Positions 23,501 to 33,670 are shown, numbered from the stretch's first letter. The stretch is DNA of 64,000 bases from Carnegiea gigantea (GCA_029747015.1 JAKOGI010000145.1:741501-805500); one strand, 5' to 3'. Translations and numbers: made by a program. Notes: generated by a model from the letters alone, not told the origin.

Positions 23501-26500
23501 GGATCTCCCCAAGCCCCGCGTAAGCGAGACCCACACTGGGAGTTGTTATTGTTGTTGTATGCTTCTATAAACTACAAATGTAAATACAAAGTCATAGTTC
23601 CCACAATGCCATGGTTACAATCTATGTTACTCAAACTCTTCATTTTGCCTCAGGTATTCATGTCAGACACTTTGACACTAAGACACTTTGACACTAAGAC
23701 ATGGATATGGAGACTACAGACCATACCATTCACTTCTGTCCACAAATGCAAAATATCCTTGAAGGGTTGTTGTCCTGTTGAGTTCGACACTACACCTATG
23801 TCCAACATTCTACATTTGAATAACATAGGTTACACTCATCGGAATATTGATGGCCAATGAACCCATCATGGTAGATACATTTATGTCAGAACAACCACCT
23901 CCTCCCCACCAGGTCTGCCTAGGTAAGTTTCCACACACAACAAACTAGAAAGGATAGAATCTCGTCTTCCTCATGGAAACCAAGCATCCTAGAAGGGCTA
24001 CCCTTAATGGGCAAGTGAATTGATTTGGCAGATTTTGTGGATAGTTTATACTTAGGTTGTAAATAGCCTTTTGTACAATGCTCACTGTGCAACTGAGCTT
24101 CTAATATTTCTATATTAATATATTACCTTTTCCTTATCCCCAAAAAAAAAAAAATAATCATCAAAAGTTAAACAGGAAAAACTAGGCACAAAAGGATCTA
24201 AAAAACGTGTTAGAAGTAGTTTTATACACATGACAAGAAAAGGAAAAGGACAATTGTGTATACAATACGAATTTAATAATGTTAGGCACTAATAATATTA
24301 TCGATATCATTTTTATTCACATTTTTATATTTGAGGCCCTTTTGTTAAGATAGATAGGAAATATTAGAATACTACTGTTACTATAGTTTGATACCCATTT
24401 TGTTCCCTTATTAGGATACTATATCAATTCCCTCATCATTTAAGTGGTATTTTGACAATACATACCCATTCTATTCTATGCCATTTACAAAGTTGGTCAT
24501 CAAATAAAATTGTGTTTTGTTTGGTCGAAGAGCTTGAATTGGTCTCTCTGCTTACATAGGTAAGGTTTTCTACATCTTGCTCTCCCCAACCCTCACTAAC
24601 ACAAGACCCATACTAGGTGGTCCTGGCGGCCAGAAGGTTTCCTTGGCAGTTTCATATCAAAGTGGTTCTATTTCAATAAAAGTTATCCTTTGGGAGTTCC
24701 CACTAATCATGATTTATGATAACCCTAATTGGCAGACACATAGTCATTGTGCTTGTAATGCAACTAGTGCTGCTCGTCAAAATGACTTACATTACACCTA
24801 CCATCTCCAACAATTGTGAAAAGAAGATATACTAAAAATCCTCAACCCTAAGAAGCCTCCACGAACAGTTGATTCAGATACTTCCATAGAAACTTGTTAA
24901 CCTACTTAAACAAATAAAGCCAATAAGCATCATTTATTGATCAGCAAAAGCATAACTATTCAAGAGAAAATTAATACACAGCTAGATGAAAGGCCAGAAG
25001 TGCTGCAAAGCAACCATACTCGAACAAGGAAAAAGCAACTGGTTGAGTCTACCGTTGAAGTGAAAATGGACAAGATTGAGCAAGATCGGCCACATACCAA
25101 AGACACTATTTTCATGTCAAATCCACAAGAAGAGGCATATAATGAATGGCTAAACCTTAATGTCTTTAAATATGAACTAGTTGAAATAAAAAGAAGTTGA
25201 CAAATGGGAAGCATATGACCAGTAGGACTAAAACGAAACTTGTAAGTAAGCCTTTGAAGAATTTCACCTTTATGACCTGCATGGATCTTATCCAAAAAGC
25301 TTGTGTTGGTTCTCCACCTAAGGATTTTTATTTCTCCACTGAGGCTTTTACGTCCTCTCTATCAAAGACCTCAATTTAGGTACCATACATCTCCATACAG
25401 CACAAAGCTTTTTACAAGAGGCTCCCATCCACCAAATGTACTGGTTCTCCTTTAATCGAAAGCTTATATAAGTCGGAATGATGAAGGTGAAGAAGAAAAG
25501 AAGGCCAAAATTAAGAATACAGGACAAAATTTCATTTTGTTCATTTACGCGTTGAGGTGAAGCTGTTGTTCCTTTGATTGACCATCTTCATTTACCTCAC
25601 CACAAAATGTATGGGCAGTGTCCCCCACCCCCCAAAAAGAAGAATATGGGTACTAATAAAGGAAACAAGGCAAAATTCACAATCCTAATATTTAACAACA
25701 GGCTGCATTTTGATACTTCTATCCACATCTATTTCCATATGGATATTAATGAGGGTATTTTAAAGTGGTCATAATGAGGGTTTTTCACGAGTACTTGTGG
25801 TAGTATTAGTTTCCTATTCTATATAGCATAGTTTTAAGGTAATTCTTTAGTTGTTTTACAAGTCTACCAGAGCATTACAAAAAGTTAACACACCCTATGA
25901 TTTTATTATCTAATGATTATTATTGAAATGGAATAAAGAATATACATGATTAGCTTGTCACTTAGTTTTAAAAGGCGCATAGGGTACCAAAGCGCAAGGC
26001 GCACGGCGTGAGGCAAAGGCACACGCATCACAGATGCGAGACAAAGGCGCACGCATCACGGATGCAAGACAAACTTCTATGCAATTATGTTTAGAAGTCA
26101 CTCACATTTCACATAGCATATTTGATCGAAACAAGTAAGATAAATGCATTAAAAAAGTGATTAGTCATCAATATAACTATTCAAAACCCAATAACCTTAA
26201 GATATGTTACCTATTATCATCATAGTTCTTCCCAAAGCATACACTTACTGTACAAGCATAGCTCACCTTTTAGCTCCCATGGAAAGAAAATAAGAAAAAA
26301 AGGTAAAGACAAGGCCAGCCTTGCATCTTTGAGGCGCACCTCATCCCCTTTGAGGCGATGACTTGGTAGCCTCATACCAAGGCACTCCTAGGCGTGGATC
26401 AAGCGGGCTTTTTAAAACTAAGGCTTGTCCTTTGCCTTCTACTCTATCTGTTCCTCCGTTTCTCAACTCTCCACTTTCTCTTCCCTTCTTTAATTCCTTC

Positions 26501-27319
26501 TTACCTTTCCTGACCTAAATCATATATCCATTTAGATAGTAGCTAATAAAGTCCAATAACAAAAATATACCTGTATATCTTTCTATTACTTCTGATTCAA
26601 TTTGGGTGGATCTGATCCCTTGTAAAGCTGGCGAAGCCAAAAAACCATGCTTAAGGATTCCAGATTCTTTGTGCTCCTTACATGTCTGCGGCAGGAAAGG
26701 AGCACATCATACAGGGAACCACCAAGATAAATGAACCATCACACAGGAAAGGAGCAATCAATATTTTAATCATTGGACAGTTGGTAACCAATTCAAGACA
26801 AATGAAATTTATAGCAATAAAATATATACATTGATGAAGCTAATAGACTACTCATACCTCACAGAAGTCAAAACCGTCGAAGTTGACCATTGTACAGTTG
26901 GTGCAAAACCATTTCCTAACTGCCAGAGGCTCCAGTAAGGGCTCCCAGTCACTATCATCTTCGTCATCATCCAACTCATCTGGAAGGTTATAGAAATCTT
27001 CCAGTGTCAACACTCCATTAAGCCTTGCCTTTTTCTGGGATGAGCACAGTTACGTAAGCAGTTTTTAAAGTCTGTAATAGCAAATAAGATTGCAAGATGC
27101 AACTTCTTTAGAATTAACTACAAACCAAAGGATAAAACTTACCAATTCTACCCGGGGAATGCCTTCAGTAGACATGACTGATATATTGCCTACTCTGCCA
27201 TTTGCATCAGAACAATGGCAGCCACTTGCCAGCTCTGCATTTTCACACCTTCCATTGAGGTCCCCGCATACAAGCCGGTCATTTCCATTTTGAGCAATTG
27301 TTTCCATCTTTGCGTTCAT
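8531..27319 (-). CDS. HDA15: HDA15-type class II histone deacetylase, 5' half of gene
   Basis: Lysine deacetylase of the RPD3/HDA1 class II, acting on histone tails in the nucleus. In Arabidopsis, HDA15 is a transcriptional co-repressor in light signalling. Seven coding exons on the minus strand join in one frame: 27319-27143, 27034-26858, 26685-26571, 21961-21885, 19879-19804, 19682-19618, 8586-8531, giving 246 residues plus a split codon. All introns are GT/AG. Residues 60-100 are acidic. A RanBP2-type zinc finger follows with W101, C103, C106, N110, C117 and C120, the last cysteine lying in the next exon. Then come [12 protein letters not shown] (about 170-181), [16 protein letters not shown] and [16 protein letters not shown], the conserved start of the HDAC domain. 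Family members are about 550 residues, so roughly the C-terminal 55%, with all catalytic residues, is outside the window or lost. Start chosen at MNAKMET. Intron 7 is 11.0 kb because of LINE insertions. Confidence 0.93.
9224..9747 (+). mobile_element. 5'-truncated LINE insertion with 21-bp target duplication
   Basis: A plus-strand LINE 3' end lies between two 21-bp direct repeats, 9224-9244 and 9727-9747, that differ at one base. The insert ends in a short A-run (9721-9726). It encodes a broken zf-RVT region ([17 protein letters not shown]) and the typical LINE C-terminal wording ([19 protein letters not shown]) with stops, followed by a 3' UTR. It lies antisense to HDA15 inside intron 7. Target-primed reverse transcription explains the structure. 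Confidence 0.9.
9950..10480 (+). pseudogene. LINE reverse-transcriptase C-terminal relic
   Basis: Plus-strand translation contains [17 protein letters not shown], the usual segment just before the zf-RVT domain in plant LINEs, then a degraded cysteine region ([16 protein letters not shown]) with several frameshifts and stops. The boundaries are approximate, and no poly-A tail or target duplication is seen. Confidence 0.55.
10960..13045 (-). mobile_element. 5'-truncated LINE on the minus strand, interrupted
   Basis: Minus-strand translation starts inside the RT domain ([29 protein letters not shown]) and includes an intact-looking catalytic box (PYVDDTIIF near 12400). It then runs through the thumb/connection region and a zf-RVT region to a 3' end reading CATTTCCTTATC at about 10960-10975. 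Stops and frameshifts are frequent. A plus-strand LINE 3' fragment sits inside it at 12535-12792. The 5' end falls at a 14-bp poly-C tract (13007-13020). It lies in HDA15 intron 7, next to the full-length LINE at 13113-19173 and from a related subfamily, judging by the shared 3' end. Confidence 0.8.
12535..12792 (+). mobile_element. LINE 3'-end fragment nested in another LINE
   Basis: Plus-strand sequence ends with TTAGCTTTTTCTCATC followed by eight A residues (about 12783-12790). It carries a degenerate [10 protein letters not shown] coding end like the 3' ends at 9.7 and 24.1 kb. It interrupts the minus-strand RT frame between [11 protein letters not shown] and [11 protein letters not shown], which fixes it as a later insertion. 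No clear target duplication. Confidence 0.65.
13097..13114. repeat. target-site duplication, left copy (LINE A)
   Basis: TCTCTAACCAAATATGTT, identical to 19174-19191. The last base is ambiguous because the LINE tail is a T-run on this strand. Confidence 0.9.
13367..16850 (-). pseudogene. LINE A ORF2: endonuclease-reverse transcriptase, broken
   Basis: Starts at 16850 (MFRMLS) and meets a TGA at 16832-16830 where the family has a Trp (SW/FN to S-stop-N). The endonuclease region reads [27 protein letters not shown] and [10 protein letters not shown] (16492-16160). The RT region includes [50 protein letters not shown] and [13 protein letters not shown]. The catalytic box is FADGTIIF, with GGT at 14782-14784 replacing the second catalytic Asp. 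A frameshift lies just upstream, near 14805-14815. The C-terminus has the zf-RVT domain ([19 protein letters not shown], near 13560). Encodes the nickase/polymerase for retrotransposition; not functional here. Confidence 0.92.
16891..18915 (-). pseudogene. LINE A ORF1 remains
   Basis: The longest open stretch is 257 codons at 17664-16891, followed shortly by ORF2. Upstream, an interrupted frame contains [13 protein letters not shown] (near 18400), wording typical of the DUF4283-like RNA-binding part of plant LINE ORF1 proteins, and a CPQCG cysteine cluster (near 18030). The most 5' open piece, 18915-18619, is Ser/Pro-rich. Several stops and frameshifts separate these pieces. ORF1 proteins bind LINE RNA in the ribonucleoprotein. 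Confidence 0.65.
19174..19191. repeat. target-site duplication, right copy (LINE A)
   Basis: Identical to 13097-13114. It marks the original insertion point in HDA15 intron 7. Confidence 0.9.
19618..19682 (-). CDS. HDA15: HDA15 coding exon 7
   Basis: Encodes (G)[21 protein letters not shown]. Acceptor TTACAG, donor AAG|GTAGGG. Phase 1 in, phase 0 out, agreeing with both neighbours. Intron 6 is only 121 bp, while the following intron 7 spans 8587-19617. Confidence 0.93.
19804..19879 (-). CDS. HDA15: HDA15 coding exon 6
   Basis: Encodes [18 protein letters not shown] plus AASLSTA and one base of a Gly codon. The PHPERPxRL motif is the signature near the start of the class II HDAC fold. Acceptor ATGCAG, donor CAG|GTTTAG. 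Confidence 0.95.
19880..21884 (-). other. HDA15 intron 5
   Basis: 2005-bp intron. A C14-A14 homopolymer junction lies at 19986-20013. No mobile element recognised in it. Confidence 0.8.
21885..21961 (-). CDS. HDA15: HDA15 coding exon 5
   Basis: Encodes (E)[16 protein letters not shown] then DERMLLHSE. The [12 protein letters not shown] segment is nearly invariant in HDA15-type proteins. Acceptor CATACAG, donor GAA|GTACGC. Confidence 0.94.
22636..23565 (+). pseudogene. RTE-type LINE relic (RT C-terminal end and 3' tail)
   Basis: Plus-strand translation gives [37 protein letters not shown] and [18 protein letters not shown], which match the familiar plant RTE wording (CDKK.PLKLKGK.Y, MLRWM.GHTR.D.IRN) despite stops and frameshifts. 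The 3' end has CTCCCCAAGCCCCGCG...GAGACCCAC followed by TTGTTATTGTTGTTG, the TTG-type simple tail of RTE elements. It lies in HDA15 intron 4, antisense to the gene. Confidence 0.85.
23985..24155 (+). mobile_element. L1-type LINE 3'-end fragment
   Basis: Contains [16 protein letters not shown] wording and ends with ATATTACCTTTTCCTTATC then a 13-A run, the same 3' end type as LINE A and the fragment at 12535-12792. No 5' part remains. HDA15 intron 4. Confidence 0.7.
24545..24622 (+). repeat. second RTE-like 3'-end fragment
   Basis: TAAGGTTTTCTACATC...CTCTCCCCAACCCTCAC...AAGACCCATACTAGG aligns with the 3' end of the RTE relic at about 23480-23545 and with the general plant RTE/SINE 3' wording. 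Short and without a clear tail. Confidence 0.4.
24937..25775 (+). pseudogene. unidentified decayed coding-like segment in intron 4
   Basis: An 87-codon plus frame at 24937-25200 (..[35 protein letters not shown]) is followed by interrupted frames to about 25775. The composition is protein-like rather than low-complexity, but I cannot assign a family. It lies in HDA15 intron 4 on the opposite strand. Confidence 0.2.
25953..26430. mobile_element. hAT-like MITE, copy 2, with 8-bp target duplication
   Basis: The element is 25961-26422 (462 bp). Left end CTTAGTTTTAAAAGGCGC, right end GGGCTTTTTAAAACTAAG, giving a clear terminal inverted repeat. Flanks are GCTTGTCA (25953-25960) and GCTTGTCC (26423-26430), an 8-bp duplication with one mismatch, the length typical of hAT elements. 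The subterminal word GGCGCACGCATCACGGATGC (26045-26064) occurs twice in slightly varied form and once in copy 1. No coding capacity. It lies 149 bp into HDA15 intron 4, just after exon 4. Confidence 0.85.
26571..26685 (-). CDS. HDA15: HDA15 coding exon 4
   Basis: Encodes [20 protein letters not shown] then [18 protein letters not shown]. Its first Cys completes the RanBP2-type zinc finger begun in exon 3. KESGILxHGxLASP is characteristic of HDA15. Acceptor GGCAG, donor ACAG|GTATAT. Confidence 0.95.
26858..27034 (-). CDS. HDA15: HDA15 coding exon 3 (acidic region and zinc finger)
   Basis: 59 codons, phase 0 at both ends. Encodes [15 protein letters not shown], an acidic run ([11 protein letters not shown]) and the RanBP2-type finger [18 protein letters not shown]. 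RanBP2 fingers bind RNA or ubiquitin in other proteins; the ligand here is not inferable. Confidence 0.95.
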
Positions 27320-27336
27320 TGAACTAGCCAATTCAA
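27143..27336 (-). CDS. HDA15: HDA15 exon 2 with start codon
   Basis: The acceptor ACCAG ends at 27337. The likely start ATG is at 27319 ([14 protein letters not shown]..), with a second ATG at 27307. The coding part is 177 bp. The reading frame stays open upstream through the exon 1 junction, so a longer N-terminus is formally possible. Confidence 0.85.
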
Positions 27337-28395
27337 CTGGTTTAGATCATTTTGTGTTCAAAACATTGCAACTCCCCATCATCACCCTTCTTTCATACAC
27401 CTACCTAGCAACCACTTGAAACGGCAGATATATGCACACTTGAGAAGCAATGTGTATCAGGCAAGATAATAAATTATTTAAGCACATCTATTTTATATAG
27501 AAAAAGGTAATGCTAGGCATATAAGATCCTCTGAAAAGCCCATCTGTGAACAGAGTTTCCTGCATCGGATTGACTGTACGGATCATGAATATGATTTTTT
27601 TTTTTTTTCAGCGAAAGATTATTATTGTGATACAAAAACCACTTTTTATTTTATGTAAGCATTACTACTTTTTGAATTTTAAGTAACCATAAATATTCCT
27701 CAACGGCACCAAAATTCCCCATTATATCTTGACAATCTACAGAGTGGACTGTGGAGTGGTTGCAACAGATACAGCATAATAACTTTACTCAAAACACAAA
27801 CAAAATCCAGAGACAGCAAGGGTGGAAGCACATACACAAAGTATTCTCAGATTTGCTTAGTTCCAAAGTATCCTAATTCAAAAAGGGTTTCTTTTTCCTC
27901 TCTCTTTTTTCAAATTTTTTAATGCAGCAAGCTCTATACAAAGGTATCATTTTTGCACAGATCGTGCCATCTTCTCTCTGAGACGAAATTTGCTTGGTAA
28001 AACCACCATTCGGTAAACTTAATTCGTGGTATGTAAAACTAAAAGACGACATTTTTTCTTCTTCTTCTTCTTCTTCTCCTCTAATCCCACACCCCAAAAA
28101 AAAAAAAAAAAAAAAATCCAGAAGGAAGGAAACCAAGACTGTAAAGCTCCCAAAAAATGCGGCTTTAATAAAATGGGGGGAAAAAACAGAAACAGCAAGA
28201 TCGCAGTAAAAGCCCCAAAATTTTCAAAATCATGGAGGCCAGATATACATGCAGCAAAACGAAATTCAAGAATATCCCAACAATACAAATAAAGACACAA
28301 GAAAAGTTCAAAACAAAAAAAAAAAGGACAACAAGAAAGAAGAAGAGCAAAACGAGAGAATAGAAGGGAGGGCAGAGAGACGAGGGTGGACTTAC
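27337..28395 (-). other. HDA15 intron 1
   Basis: Leader intron of 1059 bp. Contains a CTT/TTC-type tract and an A-run at 28050-28116. Open frames read through it on both strands are low-complexity. Confidence 0.65.
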
Positions 28396-28606
28396 CAGAG
28401 AAGGGCTGAGGGGGGCCAGATGGGCGGGTTTTGGATGGGGAGATGAGAGAGAGAGAGAGAGAGGGGGGGGCTGGTGAAAGAAACACAGTGGACTGATTAC
28501 AGCGACTTGCGGCACGACGGACGAAACTCGGGTCAAATTGGATTTTCAGAAACAAAATTGCTCCTAAAAAGAAGAGGAGGGGGGGAACCTCACTTCGGCT
28601 GATCAT
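28396..28606 (-). other. HDA15: HDA15 exon 1, probably 5' untranslated
   Basis: The donor CTCTG|GTAAGT lies at 28396/28395. The 5' end is uncertain and set at an ATG at 28606. From that ATG the frame is open across the splice junction into exon 2 (..[21 protein letters not shown]). The encoded leader is Ser/Pro/Leu-rich and unlike known HDA15 N-termini, so I favour a UTR with a possible N-terminal extension. A GA/G tract lies at 28445-28470. Confidence 0.6.
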
Positions 28607-29589
28607 TTTCTGTGTGCCTTCGTAAGATCAGTGGCTTTTTCTGGTTGCTTCCCCCCCCCCCCCCCCGGGGGGAAAAAACTGTATTATCCAAATTTTTAAA
28701 ATCGGTTAAAGATTATTGGATCATGAGGATGAATAAAATAGGATCAATTATTGTGTGATAGTAGTTTAATTTTAATAAAAAATAGAATTATATCGATCAA
28801 AAAATAAAGTGGAGACAGATTTTATACAAAAATATATCTAAGAGTATATATGTTAGTAATTATTTGGAACCTTAAATCTCAAATGAATAACAAGATAGCG
28901 GCATAACATTTTTGATTTTGATGAATCATGTCCTTTGGTTTTTTTTTTTTCTTTTCTTTTATGGCACATAACATATTGTTACGACTTACAAACACTTGTT
29001 CTTATGCAAGACATACTATGTTAAGTCTAGTAATAAAGCCATTTGTTGCTAATAATGATTTTCTATATTATTTTAGCTAATTGCCTCAATTTTTGACTTC
29101 GTGGCTTTTTCATTTACTCTTGTGTGAGATTGTATTATATAAGGCATGTTATGAGAAAAGCATTCTTATGGCGACTTTGGTAATTATTGGGAAGAGCAAC
29201 AATTCATTTAAGAGTGGTTGTGATTAATAAAAATAAAGATTTTTTTAGGCATGAAAAGCAAACTACCTTTTAGTTATTTCAAAACGTCGTTCGAACAAGA
29301 ATAAATTATACACAAATCTCAAGTAGGTATGTGAGGTAGAATCGTTGACGGACGCTATTATGATGACATTCAATAATAATTAGAGCAACTAATGGTTCAT
29401 TTATAATCAATCACCTCGTAACCTTCAACATGTTACCCCTAAATGTGATGACCTCATAATAATTCATATATAAGATGGCCTCATATAAGAATGTGTGCGA
29501 AAAAATTTGTTTTCAATAAATTTTGTTTGTAAATTCACACATTTTTTTAAACAAAAGGTTGATTTCTTATGTAATGAGTGGTTATCATG
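28607..29589. other. upstream flank of HDA15, AT-rich
   Basis: Begins with a C16-G6-A6 homopolymer block (28651-28678). No TATA box can be chosen with confidence. This should hold the HDA15 promoter. No other gene recognised. Confidence 0.5.
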
Positions 29590-30150
29590 ACGAATCTCTA
29601 GAAATTCTAGCATCCTCCTCTCCTCTCTAAAAAACCATACTTTCTTCTTCTACTCCTGAAGGGTCACCATTGGCTTTATGTCATTGGCAAGCCCCCAATC
29701 TTTCCTTTATTCATGTTACTCCTATTAGGTCTGCTAATAATTATTCTCTCTTCATTTGTGAGGATTTTTCCACACTCTTTTCTAACGGATGGTGTCATCT
29801 CTCCAACTTGGAGAGAATCAATCAACTCCTTTTCATCTTGTTATATTGTATGGGATCGAATTGGTAATTGATTATAAGCTCGGTCTACAACAGGCGCTAA
29901 TTCCTTAAAGTCAAACTGCCACAACAGAAGAATTTTTTTTATAAGAAGACTATATAAGATTTGTAGATCTCCTTGTTAGACATTGTATTATGAAGCAACG
30001 ATTGATAAGAAGATGAGTGCTCAGAAGAGTTTTTAATTAGTTTTCGTTATCAAAATGTGTATTTTGTTATTTTATTATGAATTTGCTCGAATGTGATACT
30101 CATTGTAGATGTCGTGTGGCCTTCAATTAACGAATTCGTCATTTACCTTC
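29590..30150 (+). repeat. dispersed repeat, copy A
   Basis: Alignable with 36425-37760 in the same orientation. Shared landmarks include GGCAAGCCCC/GGTAAGCCCC, GGATCGAAT...CAATTA, TATATAAGATTT, TCTCCTTGTTA and CATTATGAAG(C/T)AACGATTGA. A plus frame at 29670-29867 is weakly conserved in the other copy, suggesting decayed coding DNA of an unknown element. Confidence 0.6.
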
Positions 30151-31343
30151 AAAAAAACAAAGTGGTTTTCATGTTTCTTCATCCTTTTTATTGTCAAATA
30201 ATGTGCAAGATTGATAATAAATGTCGATTTTGTAAAAGATAAGTGATTATATTATTAATTGTGCATTTAAAGGGCATACTTATATCTATACCTATGTACA
30301 CATATATTGAAACAAAGCAAACTTTGTTCTCGAACTATCACATGTCACTTTCACATAATTTGCCCCTTTTAATATTTTTTCATCTCCATTAGTAAAAGAG
30401 TCTTAAAATATCATTTTGATTCCTGTTTTGGCACCTCCAATCTAGTTATTTTTGCCTTTCTATTTTTTTAAAAATATATATATCTTAATTTTCAACATTA
30501 CCAAATATTTGGTAACTGCTGATAATGCCAAAATTATTAATAATGATATTGGCAATTAAAGATTTTTATGCCCAAAGTTTTGTACAATCCTAATTCTTAA
30601 TCTCATAATAATTATAGCTATTAATAAATGTTTAGTTACCATGACGATTGCAAAGTTTGATGTTAAATTTATGGTTTATGTTTTATAGATATTAATGCAG
30701 TTGTCATAGTGAAAATGATCAAACTTGTCAATCGTCCATAGTGTCTACATGAGATTTTCTTTCTTATTCTTAAGCGGCTTCCTAAGAGGGCTTAGGTGTT
30801 CCACGATTTTTCTTTCATCTTTCGTTGGTTTCGAAAAAAAGAAAAAAAATGTATTGATCAATTTTGATTATTTCCTTTTCTGTTGATTTTTTCCCTAATC
30901 AATATGTATGGATCTAGGTGTCTATATAGATATCATTCATGATTAACAAAAGTATGCAAAAGCTCTATTTGCATCTAACATTGTGCGAGTCTCTTCCTTT
31001 TCAGAATTTAAAAAAAAAAACTCATAATTGAAATAAAATAGTTAATATAAAAATCTCATACAGTGCATGATCATTTCCATAAGTTTTTTATTTTAAAACC
31101 CTAAATGAAAAATATTAAAAATAAGGCTAATAGAATATATCGTAATATAGGATAAAGAAAAAATTCATCAAAGAAAATTATGCAAGAGTTTTCGCATTTA
31201 CAATCAATATTACAATCAAATTATCGCATTTATCATATTTACATGCACTCTAACTACGATACTATGTACTAGCTAGAGTTGGAAAATTCTTACCCAACAC
31301 AATAACAAGGCACGAACCTGATATTATATATATCAACAATTTT

Positions 31344-31485
31344 TGGTTACCATACAATCCTTATATTACATATATTTATCTCTCTCTATTTATCTCTAGC
31401 GAAATCATGTTTGCAGCTCCCTCTCTCTATTTATCTCTTGTCTCTCTTTGGTTACCATACAATCCTTATATTACATATATCAACA
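31344..31485. repeat. direct repeat, about 33 bp, spaced 105 bp
   Basis: TTGGTTACCATACAATCCTT and the following ATATTACATATAT occur at 31344 and again near 31449, separated by CTCTCTATTTATCTCT repeats. Non-coding. Confidence 0.75.
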
Positions 31486-31489
31486 ATTT

Positions 31490-33216
31490 TGCACTCAAAC
31501 AATTCTGGGTGCCATGTTGGTCACATCAAGAGTTTAGTAGACACTGTTCTTTGCCACATTCTATCATTTCTTGTCTGCGAGTTTACTATAAAAACTGTAT
31601 CACTTTTGAACCAGGGCTTCGATTTTGGTTTCATGAGATGCTTGATTGCCTACATTATTATTCTCTCACGAATGACCTAGTAATGTCATTCTGGAACTTC
31701 ATGAGTAAGAATTTGATTCAGAGTTAAGCATCTTTTATACACTGCGTTTGCTTTTGCCTCACTCGAAATACAACCCACCTTGGTTAGCAACCCAAACAAG
31801 GGCTAACCCTAAGACATGATACTTTCTAGATTTTTTTTGGGGGGGGGGGATGGAGTGGTTAGAGTTATCATGCATATCAAATACAAAGCTAACACAACCA
31901 TAGCTTCTTTCTTTATCCCCCTTGACCACCCTTTTTTTGTTTGCCTTTTCTTTTCCCCTCTCTCTAACCTTCATCTTGTTGTATACATCTGCTTTATGCT
32001 TCCTTACTCTCTGTCACTACGCCTGCTATGATGGAAGGGAAACAAAATGTGACTAGAATTTTTAAACACCAAGCGTATTGAGTGAGGATAAAGCATGTGA
32101 AAATTTGTTGTGGTCGTTTGTGCAATGGTTGCCATTTCTAAAAGCTATTATAAATAACTATCCATAGCTAAAAAATGATTTAAGGCCTTACAATTAAGCC
32201 GCCGTAAATTAGATCAACCAAGGCAATCAAAAAGAATGGATTCCAAAAACCCCACTAAACAAATATCACACAATAATTGTATATATTAATTAAGACTACA
32301 ATGATAAGTATTGAAGAGGATAGAGGGACTCACTTTTTTGAAATTTCTATATTATTGTACTTTGTTTTGCACTCGTGAGGAAGAAAGGGGAACTTATAGA
32401 GTTATAGAAAATTAGGTGCGGAAAAATATATCCAAAATGAACTTTGCTAATGGTTATTTGTAGATTTTGATAGTGGTAAAGATTGTAACATTTTCAAACT
32501 TAAAAGGTCTTAAATTATAGCATGTTAGGGTGTTATATAAGTTTTTTTTTTCCCTTTGAATTTTTTAACCCAAACGAAAGATAATTCAATCCCCACTAAT
32601 TCTTTGGGTGACAAACTCATAATCAATACTTTTTCATGGTATTTTACTATTGTTGCTTCTTTTAGAGATAATGGAGATAATACTTATTAAATCTTGATTT
32701 ATTTTCATTGGGGCATGCACGTTGGGGGCCTAAGAACCTCCCAAGTTTTGTATATACCTCTATAGATTCAACTGATGATACTCAATTTTAACTCGTACGA
32801 TTCAATGATGCCATGGGAGCCTAAGCTAGCGTGTAGTCTTTAAAAAAAAAAAGCAAAATAATAACAGAAATTTGTCGTTTAATAACCTCACTAAAATAAT
32901 AATTTTTGGGAAGACGAGTGCCTCGATATAATGGTGGTATGATCGTGGTCAATTGGTGGTAAATGGTGGTGGCAGAATGGGCAATAATAGTATTTGTGGC
33001 AGAGAACCAATCTCATTTTCCTTTTCTTGTTTTTTTGTGTTTTAGAACTTGTTTTTTAAAATCATAGCAAATATATTTCCCTATTTCAAGAAGTTGAATG
33101 TGTTGAGATGAATTTGACATATTAGTTTTTTTTAAAAATAAATCGATCAAATTAAATAGTGCAAATTGGCAAATCCATCAAGCTATTTAGATGTGGAGTC
33201 ACTTGCTACGTTCCCG
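31490..33216. other. no gene recognised
   Basis: AT-rich. Contains a T8-G11 junction at 31831-31849. The 106-codon plus frame at 31407-31727 overlaps the direct repeats and has no recognisable domain. Confidence 0.5.
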
Positions 33217-33388
33217 AATCTTTATATTATAAGTGTAAAAATGAATAGGGAACTAAGAATGCTTCCCTCCTTTAATCCAAGCTTCTCATTAATTCTGCCA
33301 AAATCTTTATATTATAAGTGTAAAAATGAATGAGGGCCTAAGAATGGCTCTCTCCCTTAATCCAAGCTTCTTATTAATTGCACCAAAA
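33217..33388. repeat. tandem duplication, 85-bp unit
   Basis: AATCTTTATATTATAAGTGT begins at 33217 and 33302, with both units continuing AAAAATGAAT..AAGAATG..TAATCCAAGCTTCT.ATTAATT. Confidence 0.85.
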
Positions 33389-33584
33389 TATTCCAAACAG
33401 TTACAAATTAATTTGATTTTAAATTTTAAAATTCATAAAAATCCATTGATGGATGTCCACCCATTTCCATACTTTCCCACATCACCCTCTCTATCCTCAA
33501 TAACTACCTCTCCATATTATATTTCTCAAGTTTTATTTATTGCTATCCATTCAGTTATTCATCCCTCCTCATTCAATAGATATA

Positions 33585-33670
33585 TATACACACACACATA
33601 CACGCACGAGCGCGCGCGTGCGCATACACACACACCCACATATATTTATACATATACGTATATATACATT
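33585..33670. repeat. AC/GC/TA compound microsatellite
   Basis: Alternating purine-pyrimidine tract (TATATACACACACACATACA...GCGCGCGCGTGCGC...CACACACACCCACATATA), a potential Z-DNA former. Confidence 0.85.

Noticed and set aside
28019..28606. 195-codon minus-strand open frame as a separate gene
   Set aside because: It runs through the HDA15 exon 1 donor into intron 1 and is low-complexity Leu/Phe/Ser/Pro. The splice site and the downstream gene explain it better.
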